DNA of 64,000 nucleotides from assembly GCA_944321125.1 (NCBI GenBank), contig CALUKD010000003.1, positions 242,738 to 306,737 of the forward strand, read 5' to 3'. Every line of letters starts with the position of its first letter. Within the stretch, counting starts at the first letter, position 1. The DNA comes from Candidatus Butyricimonas faecavium (GTDB taxonomy: Bacteria; Bacteroidota; Bacteroidia; Bacteroidales; Marinifilaceae). The notes under the pieces were generated by a model. It was not told the origin of the DNA, did not search any database, and worked only from the letters and a program-made list of their open reading frames with translations. The translations under genes were made by a program, and so were the position numbers. Below are positions 44,198-52,607 of the stretch, one piece after another.

Positions 44198-45268
44198 ATG
44201 AAAAGATTTGTTTGTATTGTAACAGTATTATTACTTGTTGTTGTTGCTAAAGCTCAAAATTATGAAGCTTTAGACAAATTCATGGAAAAATATAGCCAGA
44301 ATTGGAATAGAAGGTCTGTAAAGCAATTGGGACAGCCTATGCCTTCCTATTATTTTAATAAGAAGTTGAATAGTAAAACACTGGAGGGAAAATTCGTTGT
44401 CTTGAATTTTTGGGCAACGTGGTGTAGCGGATGCCGGATTCTTTCGCGTGATTTGGATTCCGTATTATTTCGTAACATGACACCGTATGAGGGAGTACAG
44501 GTTATTGGGGTTGATGCACATGAGAATATGGTGGATAAGGGGCTTAAGGCTAAAAAATGGTGGGAGGAACAACGATTTTCTTATCCATCGGTGTATGGAA
44601 AGGCGGCAGATGCGTGTTGTGATACGGTGAAGGGAACGCACCCTTCCGTTTTACTTGTCGATGATAAGGGTATTATTCGCGGGCGTTGGGATGCTTGGTC
44701 TCCGGGGGTTGCGGGAATGGTGAAGTTGGCTATATGGGCATTGAAAATTGTGCCGGAAAACGGTATCAAGGCAGATGTGGCAACTGTTCAAAATTTAATG
44801 TCTCAAAAAGAATGGGGGCAAGCTCTTTATTTATTGGAATGTATGCCGGAAGTAGCCTCTAATGCTATATTGAGATATAAATGTCTTCTTGAGTTTGAAG
44901 AAAGGTGTGCTGTTGAATATTTTGAAAAAATACGTAAAGACTATAAAGATGATCCTTTGTATACAGATATAATGGCAAGTGTTGTTCGTGAAGTTGTGGC
45001 TTCGAATTCGCAAAATTGTAATTTTATAAAAAATGGGATAGAGGCTATTATTGAATTGTTCTATAAGAATAAAGGGAATGATTATCGGTTACATGAAAAT
45101 ATGGGAATTCTTCGTTGTCGTTATGCAGATTGTTACAAGAAGCAAAGTTTGAGTTATTTTCAACAAAGTGTTGAGATGGCAAAACGGGAAAATAAGAGTG
45201 CGGACGAAATAAAGAGAATTGAAAAACGGATAGAAGCTTTAAAAGCAGAGATAGAACAGAAAAAGTAA
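44198..45268 (+). CDS. TlpA-like thioredoxin-fold protein with CSGC site (locus B)
   Basis: 356 aa from the ATG at 44198; the upstream ATG at 44171 would put nine residues before the signal peptide. Signal ends near KAQ (about 19). The thioredoxin domain (about 45-185) has FWATWCSGCRIL (CSGC at 76-79), an unusual dipeptide between the cysteines, and the cis-Pro in GTHPSVLLV. The C-terminal about 150 residues are helical and TPR-like. Periplasmic. CxxC dipeptides tune redox potential, so CSGC may act differently from the CGPC proteins of locus A. Confidence 0.88.
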   Translation: MKRFVCIVTVLLLVVVAKAQNYEALDKFMEKYSQNWNRRSVKQLGQPMPSYYFNKKLNSKTLEGKFVVLNFWATWCSGCRILSRDLDSVLFRNMTPYEGVQVIGVDAHENMVDKGLKAKKWWEEQRFSYPSVYGKAADACCDTVKGTHPSVLLVDDKGIIRGRWDAWSPGVAGMVKLAIWALKIVPENGIKADVATVQNLMSQKEWGQALYLLECMPEVASNAILRYKCLLEFEERCAVEYFEKIRKDYKDDPLYTDIMASVVREVVASNSQNCNFIKNGIEAIIELFYKNKGNDYRLHENMGILRCRYADCYKKQSLSYFQQSVEMAKRENKSADEIKRIEKRIEALKAEIEQKK

Positions 45269-45281
45269 CTTTTGAGTATAT

Positions 45282-47081
45282 ATGAAAAAGATTATATACG
45301 TATTGGGTTTGTTATGTGTATGGAATTACACGTGTGTTAGAGCGCAAAATAGAAGTGAGGAGGTAAATATTCGTACGCTTCATTTCCCAGAGATACGGAA
45401 CTTGGTGAATAGTGATATACCGGGAGCCCCCATTCTTTCCCAGCCTCAACGGATTGACGGTACAGAACGGGAGATTAGAACAGAAAAACATGGTTTAATT
45501 TATCCTGCTTTTTTTGATTGGAATGGCGATGGCAAGAAAGATTTATTGTTGGGAGAGTTTGAAACAGGACAAAAAGGTTCGTACATAAAGGTATTCTTGA
45601 ATGAGGGTACGGAAAAAGAGCCTCGTTATTCCGGTAAATATTTTTACGCTACCGATATTAACGGGGATACGATTACGAACTATCAGTGGTGTTGTATCGG
45701 AATACATCCCCGTATAGTGGATTTGGACCAAGATGGTTATTTGGATATTCTTTCAGGACAGTATAATCCTGGTCAAATATCTTGGTGGAGAGGCTCGAAA
45801 GATGGTTTTTTACCCCGGGTATTTATTGAACAAGAGGGATATGATGAGAAAGCCGTTTTAAGCGATGGGAAGGGGGATGACCCGAATACATTGGCTTATT
45901 GGAATTATACTTCGGCTCATTTCGCTGATTATAATGGTGATGGCTTATTGGATTTGTTTGTTGGAGGGAGTGGTGGTTTGCGAGTGGCTTTGAATGTCGG
46001 GACGAAAGAGAAGCCTAAATTTGGGCTTCGTCAGTATTTGCTTCATACGGATGGTTCTCGATTGACAATTCATACGAGTGATGAAAAGAGTAAGGCTCAT
46101 TTGTTTAAAACTTATATGACTCCCGTGGATTGGGATGGTGATGGTGTATTGGATATTCTTTTAACTTATGAATATGTAAGGGAAGGCCATAATCCGGTTG
46201 AATTTTTCAAAGGGGTACAGACTTCGGAGGGCTTACGTTTTGAGAAAGCTGTCCCTTTATTCACGGAAAGAAGCGGACGTAAAGCTTTACCGGGATGCCA
46301 GCCTATGATTACAGTTGTAGATTATAATAATGATGGAATTTTGGATATCGTTTTAGGGCTTTCTATTCCGACACTTAACGGTTTTGAGGTAGCACCGGAA
46401 ATTGCTTGGAAATGGATTCGTGATATTGGGATTGAGATGCCGGGAAAAGATGCCGGTAGAGGAGTTGAGTATGCCGGAGGAATTGAAAAGTTAATTAAGA
46501 AGCTTGAAGAAAAACCAACGTTAAAGAATTATTATCTTGGAAAATTGGATGATTATAAATATTTGACATTGAGGCATAGAGGGTATGTGTTTGTTTTGTA
46601 TGGATCTGAAAACCCGAAGAGGGCAGAACGTTTGTCGATAGATGTTTCATCGGAGAATGTAACTGGGTTAGTAGAAGAATCAGCACAAAAATCTGTATCG
46701 GTGTCTTTGAAATTGCCGGATAGGTTGGAAGTTGGAAAAGAATTAGAAGCAGAAGTTATTTTTGCTTTTAAAAAGGGATGGCATGGGTATGTTGATGATG
46801 AAATAAATACGGTATTGGGGTTTATTCCGACAACGGTTGATTTTGAATTTCCCGAAGGGGTGGAACAAGTTGGAAAGATGAGTTTGCCGGAACCTTCTTA
46901 TTCAGGGCCTTATCCTATTTACGAGGGGAATTGTGTGAGTTTCAGACAAAAATTTGTCTGCTCTGAGGAATTATTGGAAAATGGGATTGTTGTGAAAGCA
47001 AAGGTTCAGTATCAGGTATGTAATGAAAATATGTGTATGCCTCCGGTAGAAGAGGCTTTACAAGGTCTAGTAGAAAAATGA
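45282..47081 (+). CDS. VCBS/FG-GAP repeat protein with DsbD-alpha-like C-terminus
   Basis: 599 aa, signal peptide ending near VRAQ (about 21). At least five Asp-rich calcium-type repeats are visible: DWNGDGKKDL, DLDQDGYLDI, DYNGDGLLDL, DWDGDGVLDI and DYNNDGILDI, spaced through about 75-365, suggesting a beta-propeller. The last about 130 residues ('FKKGWHGYVDDEINT', then 'YQVCNENMCMPP') have the pattern of the N-terminal immunoglobulin-like domain of DsbD, with a Cys pair. The combination is unusual. Position between two TlpA-like genes supports a redox role. No membrane hub domain is present. Confidence 0.78.
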   Translation: MKKIIYVLGLLCVWNYTCVRAQNRSEEVNIRTLHFPEIRNLVNSDIPGAPILSQPQRIDGTEREIRTEKHGLIYPAFFDWNGDGKKDLLLGEFETGQKGSYIKVFLNEGTEKEPRYSGKYFYATDINGDTITNYQWCCIGIHPRIVDLDQDGYLDILSGQYNPGQISWWRGSKDGFLPRVFIEQEGYDEKAVLSDGKGDDPNTLAYWNYTSAHFADYNGDGLLDLFVGGSGGLRVALNVGTKEKPKFGLRQYLLHTDGSRLTIHTSDEKSKAHLFKTYMTPVDWDGDGVLDILLTYEYVREGHNPVEFFKGVQTSEGLRFEKAVPLFTERSGRKALPGCQPMITVVDYNNDGILDIVLGLSIPTLNGFEVAPEIAWKWIRDIGIEMPGKDAGRGVEYAGGIEKLIKKLEEKPTLKNYYLGKLDDYKYLTLRHRGYVFVLYGSENPKRAERLSIDVSSENVTGLVEESAQKSVSVSLKLPDRLEVGKELEAEVIFAFKKGWHGYVDDEINTVLGFIPTTVDFEFPEGVEQVGKMSLPEPSYSGPYPIYEGNCVSFRQKFVCSEELLENGIVVKAKVQYQVCNENMCMPPVEEALQGLVEK

Positions 47082-47098
47082 ATTAATGTAGTAAGAAG

Positions 47099-48148
47099 AT
47101 GAAAAAAATTATTTTATTGATATTCGTGTTATGTGGAAGTGTATCCTTGTTTGCACAAAGTAGGAAAATGACCTTGAAAGGGGAGTGTTCACCGACAAGG
47201 AACGGTGAAAAACTTTATTTATTGCAAGGGAGTGAAGTTCCGTGTGATTCGGCAGTTGTCGAAAAAGGTAAATTTGAATTTCCCCTTAAAGGTATTCAGC
47301 CGGAAGAGGTTGTTATCGTGCGTGTAAACAAAGACGGGAAACAAGAAAGCGTGTTGCTTTATCTTGATTATTGTGATACTTACTTGAAACTTAGCGAAGA
47401 AACTTATAATTTGTATAATACAAATTTTATAAAATGTACGATATCTGGGAATCCAACGGATTCTGTGGTTAGGGAAATTAATGACATTTTTTTGGGTGGT
47501 ACTACTTGGCTTGAAAAACCGGACATTGCAATAGAGAAATTGAGAGCTGCGGCAAAACGGCATGACTTGGCTTCGGCTTATGCTTTGCGTAAGTATAACC
47601 AATTTGTGTTTGAACATGGGTTGGCTTCTGAAGTGAAAGAAAGTCTTGAACAAATGTCTCCGACAGTGAAAATGTCTGCTGCCGGACGGGAATTGCAAGA
47701 ACATTATAATCGTTATGTCCGTCTCGCCCCAGGGGCGATTGCTCCAGATTTTGCGTTGAATACTCCAGGGGGAGAACTTTTATCTTTGCATGAGTATATT
47801 AAAGGTAAAAAACTTGTCTTGATAGACTTTTGGGCATCTTGGTGTGCTCCTTGTCGTAAGGAAGGTGAAAATGTAAAAGCAATTTACGAGGATTATCATG
47901 CTAAAGGTTTTGATGTTTTAGGTGTTTCTTTAGATACGAAATTAGAAGCATGGAAAAAAGCAATCGAGGAAGATGGTATAACTTGGGGGCAGATATCGGA
48001 TTTGAAAGGTTGGAAAACACCGCTCACGAAGTTATATGATTTTTTAGGTATACCCTGTCTCTACTTAGTTGATGGTGACGGGCATATTGTTGCTAAAGAT
48101 ATACGAGGAGAGAAGTTGCGGGAAATAGTGGCTGAGTTTTGTAAGTAG
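47099..48148 (+). CDS. TlpA-like thiol-disulfide protein with DUF4369-type N-domain (locus B)
   Basis: 349 aa, signal peptide ending near FAQ (about 20). Residues about 22-110 are a DUF4369-like beta domain and 115-210 helical. The C-terminal thioredoxin domain begins 'GAIAPDFALNTPGGELLSLHEYIKGK' and has FWASWCAPCRKE (CAPC at 249-252), with the cis-Pro in LGIPCLYLV. It parallels the last gene of locus A but is secreted with a plain signal peptide rather than a clear lipobox. Last gene of locus B; a strong terminator follows. Confidence 0.92.
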   Translation: MKKIILLIFVLCGSVSLFAQSRKMTLKGECSPTRNGEKLYLLQGSEVPCDSAVVEKGKFEFPLKGIQPEEVVIVRVNKDGKQESVLLYLDYCDTYLKLSEETYNLYNTNFIKCTISGNPTDSVVREINDIFLGGTTWLEKPDIAIEKLRAAAKRHDLASAYALRKYNQFVFEHGLASEVKESLEQMSPTVKMSAAGRELQEHYNRYVRLAPGAIAPDFALNTPGGELLSLHEYIKGKKLVLIDFWASWCAPCRKEGENVKAIYEDYHAKGFDVLGVSLDTKLEAWKKAIEEDGITWGQISDLKGWKTPLTKLYDFLGIPCLYLVDGDGHIVAKDIRGEKLREIVAEFCK

Positions 48149-48167
48149 TCTTAACATGTAGAAATTA

Positions 48168-48206
48168 AAAACCCATAATGTCATTTTTCATGATGTTATG
48201 GGTTTT
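48168..48206 (+). terminator. terminator of locus B
   Basis: aaaacccataa (48168-48178) pairs perfectly with ttatgggtttt (48196-48206), 20 bp after the stop of the last locus B gene. Confidence 0.85.
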
Positions 48207-48281
48207 GATGTGAATATTTAAGTGAGAGAACGGCGTTTTTGTAAAGGATTGATTATTTTTGTAGGTAAATGAGGAAATGAA

Positions 48282-48818
48282 ATGATATTAGAAACGGAAC
48301 GGTTGGTTCTAAGGAAGTTAGAACAGAGTGACTTTGATGAAGTTTGCAAATTGTTACAAGACCCTGTGGTGATGTATGCTTATGAAGGAGCTTTTAACGA
48401 GCAGGAAGTACAAGCGTGGTTGGATAAAATGTTCTGGCGGTATGAGAATGAAGGTATGGCTTTATGGGGAGTGATTGAAAAAGGTAGTGGCGAGCTTATC
48501 GGTCAATGTGGTATCACGTATCAAGATTTTAATGGAAAACGGGTGCCGGAAATCGGGTACTTGTTTCGCAAAGAGTTTTGGCATAAGGGATTTGCCACAG
48601 AAGCGGCTATTGCTTGTAAGGAATATGCTTTTCAGGTGTTGAATTTTGATGAAATTTATTCTATTATTCGGGATACGAATATTCCTTCCCAAAAGGTAGC
48701 CCTGCGGAATGGCATGATTGAAATAGGGAGGCTCGTTAAACATTATCGGGGGATTGACATGCCGCATATTGTATTTCGGGTGTCGAAGAAATACAATATG
48801 CGATCCCGGCTTTTTTGA
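48282..48818 (+). CDS. GNAT family N-acetyltransferase (RimJ/RimL-like)
   Basis: 178 aa, one GNAT domain covering the whole protein. It starts 'ILETERLVLRKLEQSDFDEVCKLL', contains the acetyl-CoA-binding region 'EIGYLFRKEFWHKGFATEAAIACKEYAF' (about 87-114) and ends with the family 'NIPSQKVALRNGMIEIGRL'. RimJ/RimL-type members acetylate protein N-termini or small amines. A TATTTTTG -7 box lies at 48254-48261. It is the last chromosomal gene before the integrated elements. Confidence 0.92.
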   Translation: MILETERLVLRKLEQSDFDEVCKLLQDPVVMYAYEGAFNEQEVQAWLDKMFWRYENEGMALWGVIEKGSGELIGQCGITYQDFNGKRVPEIGYLFRKEFWHKGFATEAAIACKEYAFQVLNFDEIYSIIRDTNIPSQKVALRNGMIEIGRLVKHYRGIDMPHIVFRVSKKYNMRSRLF

Positions 48819-49315
48819 GATGGGGATAAGGGAAAGTGGCTTTATTGTAAATGAGTTTTTGATTTGGATAAAGAAATCGATGGGGAGTTTTTGGCCGATT
48901 TCCTTTCTTTCTGTATGGTTGTAAATGGATGAGGATATGTTTTTGGGAGTTTATAGTGTCCTTATAGTATACTAAAATCCTAGAATTTTCCGTGTTATTA
49001 ATCCTTATAGTATGTTAAAATGGCGGCTATGATCGGGCGAGCAGGCGGCGAATAGGCGGCGAAGGCACTTAACAACCACCCAACAGTCACGTAATTCTTA
49101 GATAATTCCCATGATTTAGGGAAAAAATCGGGTAGAACTTTAATTGTCTCTGGTAAATTGGCAGGGGGTTAAAATTGACCGGAAAGAAAAAGTTATGGGA
49201 AATACTATTTCCAAAGAGGTTCTTTCGTAAGAAGATGAAGAAAATGTTAAACCCAAAAAAGTAAACCATTTTTTCCTTGGAGAAGGAAGATATTCAACGC
49301 TTTATGATAAAAAAT
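48819..49315. other. intergenic region with short direct repeats
   Basis: No gene is supported. Two near-identical 19-mers beginning ccttatagtat occur at 48959-48977 and 49003-49021 (17 of 19 matching). A GC-rich stretch at about 49023-49065 repeats ggcggcgaa. The remainder is AT-rich and unassigned. Confidence 0.4.
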
Positions 49316-49356
49316 AAAAAGAGACAAATCTGAAAAAAATTGATTTGTCTCTTTTT
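49316..49356 (-). terminator. original tRNA-Leu terminator, displaced
   Basis: aaaaagagacaaatc (49316-49330) is a perfect 15-bp inverted repeat of gatttgtctcttttt (49342-49356). Read on the minus strand it directly follows the tRNA 3' end copy at 49357-49370, as expected for the terminator of the leftward tRNA-Leu before insertion of element 1. Confidence 0.8.
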
Positions 49357-49370
49357 GTACTCGAGGCGGG
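49357..49370. other. left attachment core of element 1
   Basis: The 14 bases gtactcgaggcggg are identical to 57249-57262. On the minus strand they are the last nucleotides of a tRNA-Leu (acceptor 3' strand CTCGAGT and part of the T-stem) plus two flanking bases. They lie about 200 bp before the integrase gene. Confidence 0.75.
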
Positions 49371-49485
49371 TACAATACCCATATTTTAAGAGAAAACAAA
49401 GTAATAATAAGAGAATATAACCAATTGATTATAAGTTATTTTTAGAAAGATCTAATTTCTCTTGATTTCACAAAAAGGTATATGT

Positions 49486-49516
49486 GTTGTTGTTTTTGGC
49501 TACCCTTTGGCTACCC
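49486..49516 (+). repeat. left arm-type repeat of element 1
   Basis: A 31-bp segment containing ttggctac twice in tandem. A near-identical segment is at 57171-57201 beside the right end. Their position inside both ends fits arm-type integrase binding sites. The left copy lies in the -33 region of the integrase promoter. Confidence 0.6.
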
Positions 49517-49533
49517 AGAACAAAATTAATATC

Positions 49534-49541
49534 TATATTTG
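49534..49541 (+). promoter_or_regulatory. -7 element of the integrase promoter
   Basis: TATATTTG, perfect TAnnTTTG, 31 bp before the integrase ATG. A TTTG at 49506-49509 lies inside the arm repeat at a longer than usual spacing of 24 bp. Confidence 0.6.
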
Positions 49542-49571
49542 CAAGCAAAGGAAACAAAAAGAAAATAAGTT

Positions 49572-50783
49572 ATGGCTGCAAAAAAAGAAATAAGGTCTGA
49601 TAACACTTATATCATTAGTGCCGATGATACAGACAACCCAAAGTTAGGAGCAAAGATTTTATCAGACGGCAGGGAAAGCCTTTTTTTAGACTATTATTTA
49701 GGGTATAGAATGGTTTATGATGAGGCTAAAGATAAAGAAGTTGCGAGAAAAGAGCGTAAAAGGGAGACTTTAAGATTATATCTTTGGCAAGCTCCCAGAA
49801 CTCCACTTGAAAGGCAGCACAACAAAGAAACGCTACAACTTGCAAAGGAGATAAGGCATGAGCGTGAGCAGGAATTGAAAGACGGCATATTAGGATATAG
49901 GCTAAAGGCTAAAAAAGTGAATTTCTTTGATTTCATTCAATCCTATTATGATGAATACACAAAAGGAGATAAGCGTATGATTAAAGCAGCCCAAAAGCGT
50001 TTTACTGACTTTATCACCTTAGAATACCCTCTATATAAAAGCAACATTTCTCCAGAAAAGATAACCCCCGACATGATGGAGCACTTTGTAGAGTATCTGC
50101 AAAGTATTAGTAAGGGCGAGGGGGCTTTGACACATTGGAAGCGATGGAAGAAAATAGTAAAAGCAGCGGTAAAGAAAGATATTCTAAGAAAAAACCCTTG
50201 TGAGGATATAGTCTGCAAGGCTGACGAAGAAGCCCTAAAGAAAGATATTCTTTCAATAGAGGAAATGCAACAACTCATAAACACTACCTACAAAGGACAG
50301 AACCCAGAAACAAGGCGGGCTTTTATCTTTACTTTATATACAGGTGTTAGATTTTGTGATATTAAAGATTTAACCTTTGCCAACGTGGACTATTCAAACA
50401 GGGTACTGACATTCAATCAGAAGAAAACACAAGGGCACAGCAGTAAAAGCTATGTGAATATACCCTTAAATGATGGTTTGTTGGCATTAATAGGCACAGC
50501 CTCAACAGATAGCCCAGATGAAAAGATATTTAAGCTACCAAGCCAAGAAATGTGCCTAAAAGCCCTAAGACATTGGACGGCAAAAGCAGGAATAACCAAG
50601 CATATAACGTGGCATTGTGGGCGGCATTCCTTTGCCGTGAATATCCTAAACAACGGAGCTAATATAAAGACCGTGGCAAGCCTTTTAGGACACAGTAGCA
50701 TACAACATACAGAGAAATACACACGGGCGGTTGACAGCCTTAAAGAAGCAGCCATAAACAGCTTACCAGAACTTAAATTATAA
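49572..50783 (+). CDS. int: tyrosine site-specific integrase
   Basis: 403 aa. The N-terminal about 95 residues are an Arm DNA-binding-like domain. A core-binding (SAM-like) domain spans about 115-205. The catalytic domain follows at about 215-395, with the first Arg in 'LYTGVRFCDIKDL', the HxxR-type box 'HITWHCGRHSF', 'LLGHSSIQHTEKYTR' giving the GH and the nucleophile Tyr. This is the Bacteroidetes phage-integrase family. It lies about 200 bp from the left attachment core, facing into the element. It should insert the element into the 3' end of tRNA-Leu. Confidence 0.95.
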   Translation: MAAKKEIRSDNTYIISADDTDNPKLGAKILSDGRESLFLDYYLGYRMVYDEAKDKEVARKERKRETLRLYLWQAPRTPLERQHNKETLQLAKEIRHEREQELKDGILGYRLKAKKVNFFDFIQSYYDEYTKGDKRMIKAAQKRFTDFITLEYPLYKSNISPEKITPDMMEHFVEYLQSISKGEGALTHWKRWKKIVKAAVKKDILRKNPCEDIVCKADEEALKKDILSIEEMQQLINTTYKGQNPETRRAFIFTLYTGVRFCDIKDLTFANVDYSNRVLTFNQKKTQGHSSKSYVNIPLNDGLLALIGTASTDSPDEKIFKLPSQEMCLKALRHWTAKAGITKHITWHCGRHSFAVNILNNGANIKTVASLLGHSSIQHTEKYTRAVDSLKEAAINSLPELKL

Positions 50784-50785
50784 AG

Positions 50786-51544
50786 ATGATGAAAGATTAT
50801 ATAAAAGAAATAAGACTGAATGTCGTTGAGGTACATAGCAGAATTAAAAATAAAGCATTCTTTGAAAAAGGCTCTTTAAGTATCTTAAAAGAGGGGGTGG
50901 ATTTAATACAAGAATATAGAGAAAAACCACTTGAAGATGAATGCTTATATAGACGTGATAACAATTTGAACATTGCACCAAGATTGTATGATTTATACCG
51001 TATAATTGATGATGCTAAAAATGATATTGAAGAAATTATTAGCAAAGTTAAAGTTATAGACAGTGATTTATTATCTTATTTGTTTATTTATTTTATGGAA
51101 TGTGAAACGCTTGTAATTTCTATAGAGCAATATTATCCCAATATAAAGAAGTCTCAACCACATATAGAAAGCAAGGAAGAACCTAACGATAAGGAAATTT
51201 GTTTGCCGCCTGAATTAAACACTCGCAAAGCTAAAGTTATTTTGCAAAAAGCAATAGAAGCGGGCTTATGTGATAGCAATTATGAATGGAAAAAAACAAT
51301 ACAGCTTTTAGCTTATTTTGCTGATAAAATGAGTAGTTATTTAGTCTTAACCAACAAGATGAATGAAAACGGCAGAACACAAACTAGCTGGAAACCTTTT
51401 GAAGTCCTATTTAAATATAATGGGAAAGAACAAGGAAATGATAAATTAAAGAGTGCAAAACAGAATTGGATGAAAAATAATATCAAATTTACACCAACAG
51501 GACATGAAGAAGTAGATATTCTGTTTGAACAGCCCACAGATTGA
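50786..51544 (+). CDS. unknown protein of element 1
   Basis: 252 aa, no signal or membrane segment. Helical N-terminal part (about 1-130). The C-terminal half begins 'LNTRKAKVILQKAIEAGLCDSNYEWKKTIQLLAYFADKMSSYL', a pattern I recall from small regulatory or hypothetical proteins on Bacteroides mobile elements, but no family can be named. Two bases after the integrase stop, so cotranscribed with it. High AT content like the rest of the element. Confidence 0.7.
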   Translation: MMKDYIKEIRLNVVEVHSRIKNKAFFEKGSLSILKEGVDLIQEYREKPLEDECLYRRDNNLNIAPRLYDLYRIIDDAKNDIEEIISKVKVIDSDLLSYLFIYFMECETLVISIEQYYPNIKKSQPHIESKEEPNDKEICLPPELNTRKAKVILQKAIEAGLCDSNYEWKKTIQLLAYFADKMSSYLVLTNKMNENGRTQTSWKPFEVLFKYNGKEQGNDKLKSAKQNWMKNNIKFTPTGHEEVDILFEQPTD

Positions 51545-51630
51545 CACACTCTTTACACACCCTAAGACACCCTTTACCCACCTAACACTCCGTTATCACA
51601 ACGGTGTGTGTGTTTGTTTCCTATACCCTC

Positions 51631-51638
51631 TACCTTTG
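51631..51638 (+). promoter_or_regulatory. -7 element for the xis-rep operon
   Basis: TACCTTTG in the 208-bp gap before the excisionase-like gene. The same gap holds several imperfect copies of acaccct (51553-51590), which could bind a regulator or replication protein. Confidence 0.5.
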
Positions 51639-51752
51639 CCCATGTATTCAGATGGATAGCGAGTGTAAGCCTATTACAGAAGATTACAACGGGTAAAGAC
51701 GGGTGAGCCTTACACCTCAGCCCAGAAGCCCAAACCTCTAAATCAGAAGTAT

Positions 51753-52043
51753 ATGGCAGAGGAATTAAAACAAGTAGCCGACCTTATAGCGGCAAATACT
51801 ATATTTTGCACTAAAGAAGTGCTTACAAGTGATGAAGCGGCTAAGTATATGGGCGTATCTAAGTCTTATTTGTATAAGCTGACAATGAAACAGCAGATAC
51901 CCCACTATAAGCCAATGGGTAAAATGTGCTATTTTAACCGCACAGAGCTTGAAAAATGGTTGCAAAGCAACCGTGTATCTACTTCCACCGAGATAAGCCA
52001 ACAGGCACAGGTTTATTGTATGAAGAAAGGAGGTTTGCAATGA
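51753..52043 (+). CDS. excisionase-like helix-turn-helix protein
   Basis: 96 aa. A single winged-helix excisionase/MerR-type domain: 'LTSDEAAKYMGVSKSYLYKLTMKQQIPHYKPMGKMCYFNRTELEKWL' (about 24-70). This is the HTH_17 pattern found in Xis proteins of Bacteroidetes integrative elements. It probably bends DNA at the element ends to favour excision, or regulates the downstream genes. Its stop overlaps the next start (ATGA at 52040-52043), so the two are translationally coupled. Confidence 0.88.
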   Translation: MAEELKQVADLIAANTIFCTKEVLTSDEAAKYMGVSKSYLYKLTMKQQIPHYKPMGKMCYFNRTELEKWLQSNRVSTSTEISQQAQVYCMKKGGLQ

Positions 52044-52576
52044 TACTAACAGATTTATATCGCTTTGAGCGATTGGCAACAAAAGCAAAAACAAGAATGG
52101 ATTGCACCGCTTCAACTATGACTTATGAAGAATTTGAGGAAAAGCGAGCCACTAAAGCCACCAAAGCTACTGAGTATAGAGATGCTACCAATATAGGCGA
52201 CCTTGTTTTCTATTACAATGATGTACCACCCCAATTTGGGGGCAATGTTCACAGAAAAGCAGATAAGAGCATTACCATAAAAAGCAAGAACCTTTCAAGC
52301 GTTTATGTATCAGATGTAAATACAAACTTTGCTTATGGTGATTTCAAGGGAACAAGCGACGCCCTCTTGTTTGTGTTTCATAACTTGAAAATCATTAATG
52401 GGGTAATACAGGCAGGGGCTATAGAGGTTTTTATAGCCAGAGGAAAAAGTAAAGACCGTGTGCCACTTTACAATGCCCTTTGTAATGGAGAATTGGATGA
52501 GGAAATGAACGCTTTGAGAAAGCAGGTTACTAAAACAGTAACCGAGCCAGAAAAAAACGTGATTACTCTATATTAA
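52040..52576 (+). CDS. unknown protein encoded with the replication gene
   Basis: 178 aa. The ATG at 52040 overlaps the preceding stop and has a strong Shine-Dalgarno (gaaaggagg), rare in Bacteroidetes, so I reject the longer upstream frame. No recognisable family. A beta-rich middle ('FGGNVHRKADKSITIKSKNLSSVYV') and charged C-terminus. It lies directly before the rep gene and ends inside a hairpin-rich stretch. It may be a replication accessory, DNA-binding or single-strand-binding-like protein, but that is a guess from position. Confidence 0.7.
   Translation: MILTDLYRFERLATKAKTRMDCTASTMTYEEFEEKRATKATKATEYRDATNIGDLVFYYNDVPPQFGGNVHRKADKSITIKSKNLSSVYVSDVNTNFAYGDFKGTSDALLFVFHNLKIINGVIQAGAIEVFIARGKSKDRVPLYNALCNGELDEEMNALRKQVTKTVTEPEKNVITLY
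52525..52543 (+). repeat. GGTTACT...AGTAACC hairpin
   Basis: A 7-bp perfect stem with a 5-nt loop, inside the end of the gene at 52040. Related palindromes are at 52587-52604 and 53576-53593, on either side of rep. Confidence 0.6.
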
Positions 52577-52604
52577 GTTGTATTCTGTTACCAAATCAGT
52601 AACC
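52569..52604 (+). repeat. direct repeat upstream of rep (candidate replication origin)
   Basis: A 36-bp sequence almost identical to 53558-53593, differing at a few positions. It includes ttgtattctgttacc and a palindrome of the form GTTAC-7nt-GTAAC. Direct repeats with a hairpin flanking a rolling-circle Rep gene fit nick-site (double-strand origin) or termination sequences. Confidence 0.6.
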
Positions 52605-52607
52605 GTT

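Noticed and set aside
49087..49269. 60-codon leftward frame before element 1
   Set aside because: AT-rich, no recognisable domain and no promoter; probably chance.
51956..52576. longer reading of the rep-linked protein
   Set aside because: The upstream start lies inside the excisionase gene, while the ATG at 52040 has a strong ribosome binding site and a 4-base stop-start overlap.
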